Below, in pieces: positions 34,855 to 39,027 of a stretch of DNA of 39,027 nucleotides (its first letter is position 1; the number at the start of each line of letters is the position of its first letter). Made by a program: the position numbers and the translations under genes. The DNA lies in the NCBI GenBank assembly GCA_036521995.1, contig DATDGR010000074.1, positions 1-39,027 on the forward strand, written 5' to 3'. This stretch comes from Gp13-AA77 sp036521995. Its GTDB lineage: Bacteria > Acidobacteriota > Terriglobia > UBA7540. The notes beneath the pieces were generated by a model that did not search any database, was not told where the DNA came from, and worked only from the letters and a program-made list of their open reading frames with translations.

Positions 34855-35940
34855 TCAGTTACTGGGGAGACTTCCCACACTCAAGTTCGTCTTGTCTTGC
34901 AGGTGGACCACCAAATTGGATCGAGAACTGAATAGGACCTTGCGCAGGACGTAATCATTATACGTTCCCAGAGGTATGACCTCGATGGCCTCGCCGCTTT
35001 CCGCATCCCACAGAGCGATGTCCTGCTTATGTTTTCCTCCTTCTCCAACCTCCGAATCCAAGAGAATTGCCAGGCGGCGACCATCCGAAGTGAAGCCTAG
35101 AGGCTCGCCGTCCAAGCCCTTGGCAACAATCCGAACAGATGACCCCTCCGCTAGATCGACAATTTCGCACTGGCCGCGTCCCTTCAAGGCGAGCCAGCGC
35201 CCATCAGGTGAGAAGGCTGCGGCCTGCTCCGAGTTCCAATAGGGGAGGTTGCCAGGGAGGATCCGGAGCAGTGCGCCGGTGCCAGGATCCCACTCTTTGG
35301 CCCGCTCATGTCCTTGGCTGGAGATCAGAGACTTTCCATCTGGGGCGAAGGTGAGGCTATATACTCCTCCGTACCCTTCGGGTCCCGCCTTCCAGCGTTG
35401 GATCACCCTACCGGAAGACAGGTCGAATATGCTGATCGCCATCGTGCTTGCAGCTTCTCCAACTGCCAGCCAATGGTTATCCGGGCTGAACGCGAGCGAT
35501 GCTATGTCGACGGGCAACTCTTCGTTTTGAAATGAGAACGTACTCTTTGGGAGTGTCTGCAGCAAGGAGCCAGACTGGACATTCCAGATGGCAATGTCAC
35601 TTGAGCATTCCGCAGCCAGCAGTTGGCCATCGGGACTGAGGCGTAGTCTTCTTACGTCAGAGGGGCCTTGCCGGCCTAGAGTGCGGATGACATTGCCAAC
35701 TCTGGCGTCAATGATGCTTATTGAATCGCCGCCCCCGCCAGCCGCGATAAGCCGACCGTCAGCGCTGAGGTCAAACAGGCTTTCCCCGGCTAGCGATATC
35801 GTGTGTGATTCATTGATGGCAAGGTCCGCCGATTGCGGAAGAGGCTCAGGGCCCCGGCTCAATGCTATCATCGGAAACGTTAGGATGCCCACAACAGCTC
35901 GACCCAACCATCGAGGTTTCTTGATTCTGTCCCGTAGCAT
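34855..35940 (-). CDS. Exported WD40-repeat-like beta-propeller
   Basis: A 361-aa protein beginning with a basic stretch and hydrophobic segment (RAVVGILTFPMIAL, about 13-28), probably a signal peptide or anchor. It has at least five WD40-like repeats: ESLFDLSADGRLIAAGGGGD, RLRLSPDGQLLAAECSSDIAIWN, SLAFSPDNHWLAVG, SLTFAPDGKSLISSQG and AAFSPDGRWLALKGRG. These propellers are protein-interaction scaffolds, and the ligand here is unknown. Its ATG (35940) lies two bases after the stop of the lipoprotein gene, so the two are translationally coupled. It converges on the Gfo/Idh/MocA gene with a 132-base gap. Confidence 0.8.
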   Translation of the reverse strand: MLRDRIKKPRWLGRAVVGILTFPMIALSRGPEPLPQSADLAINESHTISLAGESLFDLSADGRLIAAGGGGDSISIIDARVGNVIRTLGRQGPSDVRRLRLSPDGQLLAAECSSDIAIWNVQSGSLLQTLPKSTFSFQNEELPVDIASLAFSPDNHWLAVGEAASTMAISIFDLSSGRVIQRWKAGPEGYGGVYSLTFAPDGKSLISSQGHERAKEWDPGTGALLRILPGNLPYWNSEQAAAFSPDGRWLALKGRGQCEIVDLAEGSSVRIVAKGLDGEPLGFTSDGRRLAILLDSEVGEGGKHKQDIALWDAESGEAIEVIPLGTYNDYVLRKVLFSSRSNLVVHLQDKTNLSVGSLPSN

Positions 35941-35942
35941 TA

Positions 35943-36713
35943 TCAGTTACCTCCTCCTGACACCCCCGCTGGAATTAAGTGCGTTCCCACCGAATAAAGC
36001 GTGGCGGTTCCCGAGTTCCCGTTCAGCTTGATTTCAATGGTCAGAGTATAAGGGTCTGTCGAAGGAGCTGCGTTGAAGGTTGCTCTCCCTTTCGAATAAG
36101 GACCTATAGTGGATTGGTCGGTGCAGTTGGCGGGTGGACCTCCAGCACTACACAAAATGTCGCTCACGCCGTTGTTGGCATCAAGACAATTCCCACTTGC
36201 CGCACAACCAACTGTCGTTATGTTTTCCTCGGTTCCATCTCCGGTCTGGCCATTCAGACCGTTGAAGTGCGGCCAATTTCCGTTGCTCATTGAACCGTAG
36301 ACGGTGCCGCTAATCACCACGTCCACGCTCTGGCCGGCAGTGACGTTCCAAAGTGTCGTTCTTCCCATCAAGAGTGTATACGGCCCCTTGGGGTCCAGTT
36401 GTATGTTCACGTTTGAGCCATTGGTTCCGAGGGCGGTGCAGATGCTCGAGGGTGTGCTGTTGCAGGTGTAGGACTGCCACTGGTAAATAGTCGCACCTTC
36501 TGAGCAGCTAGTATTGAGGTAGCTGGCTACCGTCCCATTGGCGCAAGCCTCTACTTGTACCGGGCCGACGGGTGGAACGACGGGTGGGACGCCCTGCGAA
36601 CTCGACGACCCACCGCCGCCGCACCCCAGCGTTGTGAAGAAAGCTGCCAGACCCAAGGCCGGCAACACGATCAGTGCAACCGAACACGGTTTTCTCTGCC
36701 GGACCATCTCCAT
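35943..36713 (-). CDS. Putative lipoprotein with Cys-rich secreted domain
   Basis: A 256-aa protein starting MEMVRQRKPCSVALIVLPAL, with a lipobox ending TTLGC at about residue 31, followed by GGGGSSSSQG and a Pro/Val linker (PPVVPPVGPVQV). The mature domain is rich in Asn, Thr, Ser and Cys (CSEGATIYQWQSYTCNSTPSS, CAASGNCLDANNG, CSAGGPPANC), suggesting disulfide bonds and a beta-rich exported fold. I do not recognise the family. GAGAGGGGG lies just upstream of ATG 36713; the longer frame (from 36791) lacks support. It is directly coupled to the WD40-like gene downstream. Confidence 0.75.
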   Translation of the reverse strand: MEMVRQRKPCSVALIVLPALGLAAFFTTLGCGGGGSSSSQGVPPVVPPVGPVQVEACANGTVASYLNTSCSEGATIYQWQSYTCNSTPSSICTALGTNGSNVNIQLDPKGPYTLLMGRTTLWNVTAGQSVDVVISGTVYGSMSNGNWPHFNGLNGQTGDGTEENITTVGCAASGNCLDANNGVSDILCSAGGPPANCTDQSTIGPYSKGRATFNAAPSTDPYTLTIEIKLNGNSGTATLYSVGTHLIPAGVSGGGN

Positions 36714-37131
36714 CACGCCCCCTCTCAAGAAGACCTTCCTCAAAATCAACGATCGATTCGTTGCTAAGCACGCCCTCGACGATCTTGCCATCGATTGGGT
36801 CGTCCGCGCCTGGTGGCCAAAGCCTCAGCGCCGCCAAGAAGAAGGTCTGTCCCAAACCATCCCAGGACTGCAAGACTTATGAAACCGCAGACAGGGAAAA
36901 AGTTGCGGCCGGAAAATGGAGAGACTTTCGAGCCTGAGCCGCGCGGCAGCCTGAGAGATCCAGTATCCATGTTCGGGAGTCGTGGACTTCCCCGGCCTTC
37001 CGTCTCAGAGGGCCTATTGCGGGCCGGCCGAAGAAACGCGCGCTCGGGCGACCCGCGGGATCAAATTGCGATCGAGCAAAGCCGCAAGCTGGACGCGTTA
37101 GGTGTCCTCCCCCCATCTTTGCCGTTTGTAT
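36714..37131. other. Gene-free interval between the GH30 and lipoprotein genes
   Basis: About 418 bases without a convincing gene; the open frames on either strand lack recognisable domains and start signals. It should hold the promoter of the lipoprotein/WD40 pair, but I could not pick boxes with confidence. Confidence 0.5.
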
Positions 37132-38727
37132 TCACGCAAACTGCGCTACCAGCGTCACAACGGCCCGACCCGGCATTTCAATCTGCCCGTCGGGAGCGAT
37201 GGCTGGATAGGCTTTGAGCTCGTCGCCAGGTGAGTCCGACGTAATGTAAGGGGTGATCGACTCCAGCTTCCAGGCGCGTGCTCCCAATCGCAATTCCAAC
37301 TGAACTTCCTGTACGTCGCCGTTCAGGTTGATATAGACGGCTACGACCTGGCGCCCTTGCTCGTCTTTGAACGCTGTCCCCATCAGCCCCCGGATGTCGT
37401 GGCCCGACCCCGCCAGCTCGATGCGTTTCATACCTGGCCGCACAAAGCGGCTGTAATTCCCGAGAACCCACATCAGCCGGGCCGGATAGATGGTCTCAGG
37501 GTCGCCAAGCTTCTGCCAATCGGTGTAGATCAACCCGTCTTTGTAGTCCTCCCGCGAGACTGCAGTCCACCAATGCCAGGCAGACACCCCGGCCAAGGTC
37601 AGATCCAAATGAATGATGCGCGCGGCATCCAGCGCGGTATTCATCGTTAAGTCACGGCCGCGGCCGCCTTGGCCTTCGCTTCCCAGCAGGACGCAGTATT
37701 CAGTCTGCCATAGCTTCCAGCCTGCATACGGCTGCATCTTGTGGCCGAGAGTCGCTCGGTTCTCCACAAGGCTTCCCCGGAGCAAGTCTGAATTGTAGCT
37801 GTGGTAGCCGATCCGGCCTGACAGCAGCCCGTTCACGGAAGAGGCGCCCCAAAAGTCCTCAAGATAGTTGCCGAAGGTGGTTCCATACTTCGTTGTGGCC
37901 CTCTCATTGAGGTGCCACATATCAGGCAGGCATCCACTCTCCACCAACGCGATCTGAGTGGGCAGTTGGCGGCGCTTCAATTCCGCCGCCAGGCTGCGCA
38001 CGATAGCCTTGATGACGTCGTTGCTGGCCCGGTTCCCCTCCTGTGAGTGTCCCGTCCAGTCCCACTGAGGCTCATTAACCGGGCTGACGTAATCGAAGGT
38101 AACGCGCTGCCGCTCATCGGGATTGTCGCGAAAGTGCGCCAGGATATCCGCCAGATAGCGGGCAAACTGACCCTCGAATCCCGGCTTGAGGTTGCTTGGA
38201 GCTTTGTCCGGGTCGCAAAAGGTGAGGCCGTTCCGTGTTATTCGGCCTGGCGGACTGTTCGCAAAGGCCAGGAACTGCGGCACACCCCGCGCCTTGGCGG
38301 CGCCCAGGAACCAGCGCTCGTTCGCCTGGCGCGTCCAGTCGTACCTTCCCTCACTTATTTCGAAGGTCTCGACCGTGCGCCAGGGATTGGTAATTTGCGG
38401 GTTGATCCCACCCCCAAAGTTAAAGCGCCAGCAGGAAAGTCCGATGCCCCGGGTGCGCGAGAAAAGCAAGTCAGCTACGCGCTCTCGGTTCGGTAGCGAC
38501 CATCCTCCGATCTTCTGCATGCTCCAACAATCCGATGCCCCGAAGTTCTCGATCACTTGATATTCGCTGTCGAGCAGGATTGTGTCGCGGTGCTGCGACA
38601 AGCTGACTCCACCCCACGTGTCGAGCGCTCCCGCCAGGGTCCCGAAGACGATGGCCCCGAGGGCAGCGCGTCGGGAACAGCGGACGCCTGTTGCCTTCTT
38701 CAGAGAACCGTTGCAGGGCCTGATCAT
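37132..38727 (-). CDS. Glycoside hydrolase family 30 (beta-1,6-galactanase-like)
   Basis: A 531-aa protein with an N-terminal export signal (CSRRAALGAIVFGTLAGAL; the paired Arg suggests Tat). The GH30 start follows: DSEYQVIENFGASDCWSMQ, GIGLSCWRFNFGGG, AFANSPPGRITRNGLTF. The acid/base Glu219 is in SPVNEPQWDWTG and the nucleophile Glu343 in LWQTEYCVL. A C-terminal beta domain follows (VVAVYINLNGDVQEVQLEL). The family cleaves beta-1,6-linked glycans such as galactans or glucans by a retaining mechanism; the substrate is inferred only broadly. ATG 38727 is preferred (GGCGGAAG just upstream) over a TTG at 38799. A perfect palindrome lies about 140 bases upstream. Confidence 0.88.
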   Translation of the reverse strand: MIRPCNGSLKKATGVRCSRRAALGAIVFGTLAGALDTWGGVSLSQHRDTILLDSEYQVIENFGASDCWSMQKIGGWSLPNRERVADLLFSRTRGIGLSCWRFNFGGGINPQITNPWRTVETFEISEGRYDWTRQANERWFLGAAKARGVPQFLAFANSPPGRITRNGLTFCDPDKAPSNLKPGFEGQFARYLADILAHFRDNPDERQRVTFDYVSPVNEPQWDWTGHSQEGNRASNDVIKAIVRSLAAELKRRQLPTQIALVESGCLPDMWHLNERATTKYGTTFGNYLEDFWGASSVNGLLSGRIGYHSYNSDLLRGSLVENRATLGHKMQPYAGWKLWQTEYCVLLGSEGQGGRGRDLTMNTALDAARIIHLDLTLAGVSAWHWWTAVSREDYKDGLIYTDWQKLGDPETIYPARLMWVLGNYSRFVRPGMKRIELAGSGHDIRGLMGTAFKDEQGRQVVAVYINLNGDVQEVQLELRLGARAWKLESITPYITSDSPGDELKAYPAIAPDGQIEMPGRAVVTLVAQFA

Positions 38728-38866
38728 GTCTTCCGCCTGACACACCGTTGCCGTCGCGCGTCTTCGGGCGAGGCTGAGCGCCTCAGTCTGGATTTCCAAG
38801 CTCCTATGGGACGCCCTCTTTTGGCTCTAGAGACTATGGGAATCTGGCTTTGGCTGTGGCATCATC

Positions 38867-38882
38867 TTTGTGAATTCACAAA
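38867..38882. promoter_or_regulatory. Perfect 16-bp palindrome upstream of the GH30 gene
   Basis: TTTGTGAATTCACAAA reads identically on both strands. It lies about 140 bases upstream of the GH30 ATG and 26 bases beyond the stop of the partial frame at the right edge. ATCATC occurs on both sides. It resembles dimeric repressor or CRP-like half-sites (TGTGA/TCACA) with an unusually short centre. Control of the GH30 gene is inferred from position only; an insertion-element end is the alternative. Confidence 0.5.
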
Positions 38883-38908
38883 TCATCATATCTGGGTATC
38901 CACTTGAC

Positions 38909-39025
38909 TCAGGTAACCCCTACCGGTTGTGGTTTCGCCTCGGTGTTTCGAACGATGGATGCGTAAGTGGCTGGTTCTACGGCCACCGCCTGCTGGACAA
39001 GCCGGAAGAATAGTTTGCCTCGGCG
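38909..39025 (-). CDS. C-terminal end of an unidentified protein (partial)
   Basis: A minus-strand frame enters from the right edge and stops at TGA 38909-38911, giving 38 residues: RRGKLFFRLVQQAVAVEPAT, then YASIVRNTEAKPQPVGVT. The composition is protein-like. The tail is faintly reminiscent of transposase C-termini seen in acidobacterial insertion elements, but I cannot name a family. If it is a transposase, both window edges carry mobile DNA. Confidence 0.35.
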   Translation of the reverse strand, partial: RRGKLFFRLVQQAVAVEPATYASIVRNTEAKPQPVGVT

Positions 39026-39027
39026 GC

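Overview
The window looks like a chromosomal segment of an Acidobacteriota genome, possibly a Solibacteres/Bryobacterales-type soil lineage. It is GC-rich, uses many GTG/TTG starts, and carries two permeases of the 'acidobacterial duplicated orphan permease' (ADOP) type, one with its cognate acidobacterial PadR regulator. Everything here comes from reading the sequence and recalling protein families; no database search was run.

Left edge (1-2224): the 3' end of an IS630-type transposase lies against, and appears inserted into, the C-terminal part of an uncharacterised gene read on the minus strand, which also carries a frameshift. A gene-free stretch with dispersed repeats follows. At 2225-4489 there are two minus-strand genes, a GH5 beta-mannanase-like hydrolase and an exported YVTN beta-propeller.

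Core housekeeping block (4679-9151): DUF177/YceD, rpmF, plsX, fabH, fabD, all on the plus strand, ending at a tRNA-Ser(GCU). The rpmF-plsX gap contains two mutually exclusive GC hairpins, one followed by a T-tract and the other ending just before the plsX start; it may be an attenuator. Next come an overlapping sensor kinase / sigma-54 activator pair (9444-13725), an AlaA-type aminotransferase, a 75-aa two-helix membrane protein, 3-hydroxybutyryl-CoA dehydrogenase, thyX and rpmE.

Middle (17950-22532): a membrane protein that fuses a VTE5/dolichol-kinase-like half to a DUF92 (VTE6-like) half, a frameshifted exported protein, a stand-alone penicillin-binding transpeptidase, and recA. Just upstream of recA is a scar that looks like the remains of a DUF4160-DUF2442 gene pair.

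Accessory half (23182-39027): an orphan ADOP permease, a DJ-1/PfpI protein, an APC amino-acid permease, a leuA C-terminal remnant abutting a PadR-ADOP module, an AT-rich gap with four evenly spaced direct repeats, and a carbohydrate/secretion group (DUF6807/PmoA-like protein, Tat-exported Gfo/Idh/MocA oxidoreductase, WD40-like protein, lipoprotein, GH30 hydrolase). A perfect 16-bp palindrome lies upstream of the GH30 gene. Several signs of decay (IS insertion, two frameshifts, two gene remnants) show that the segment has been remodelled, although single-base frameshifts could also be assembly errors.
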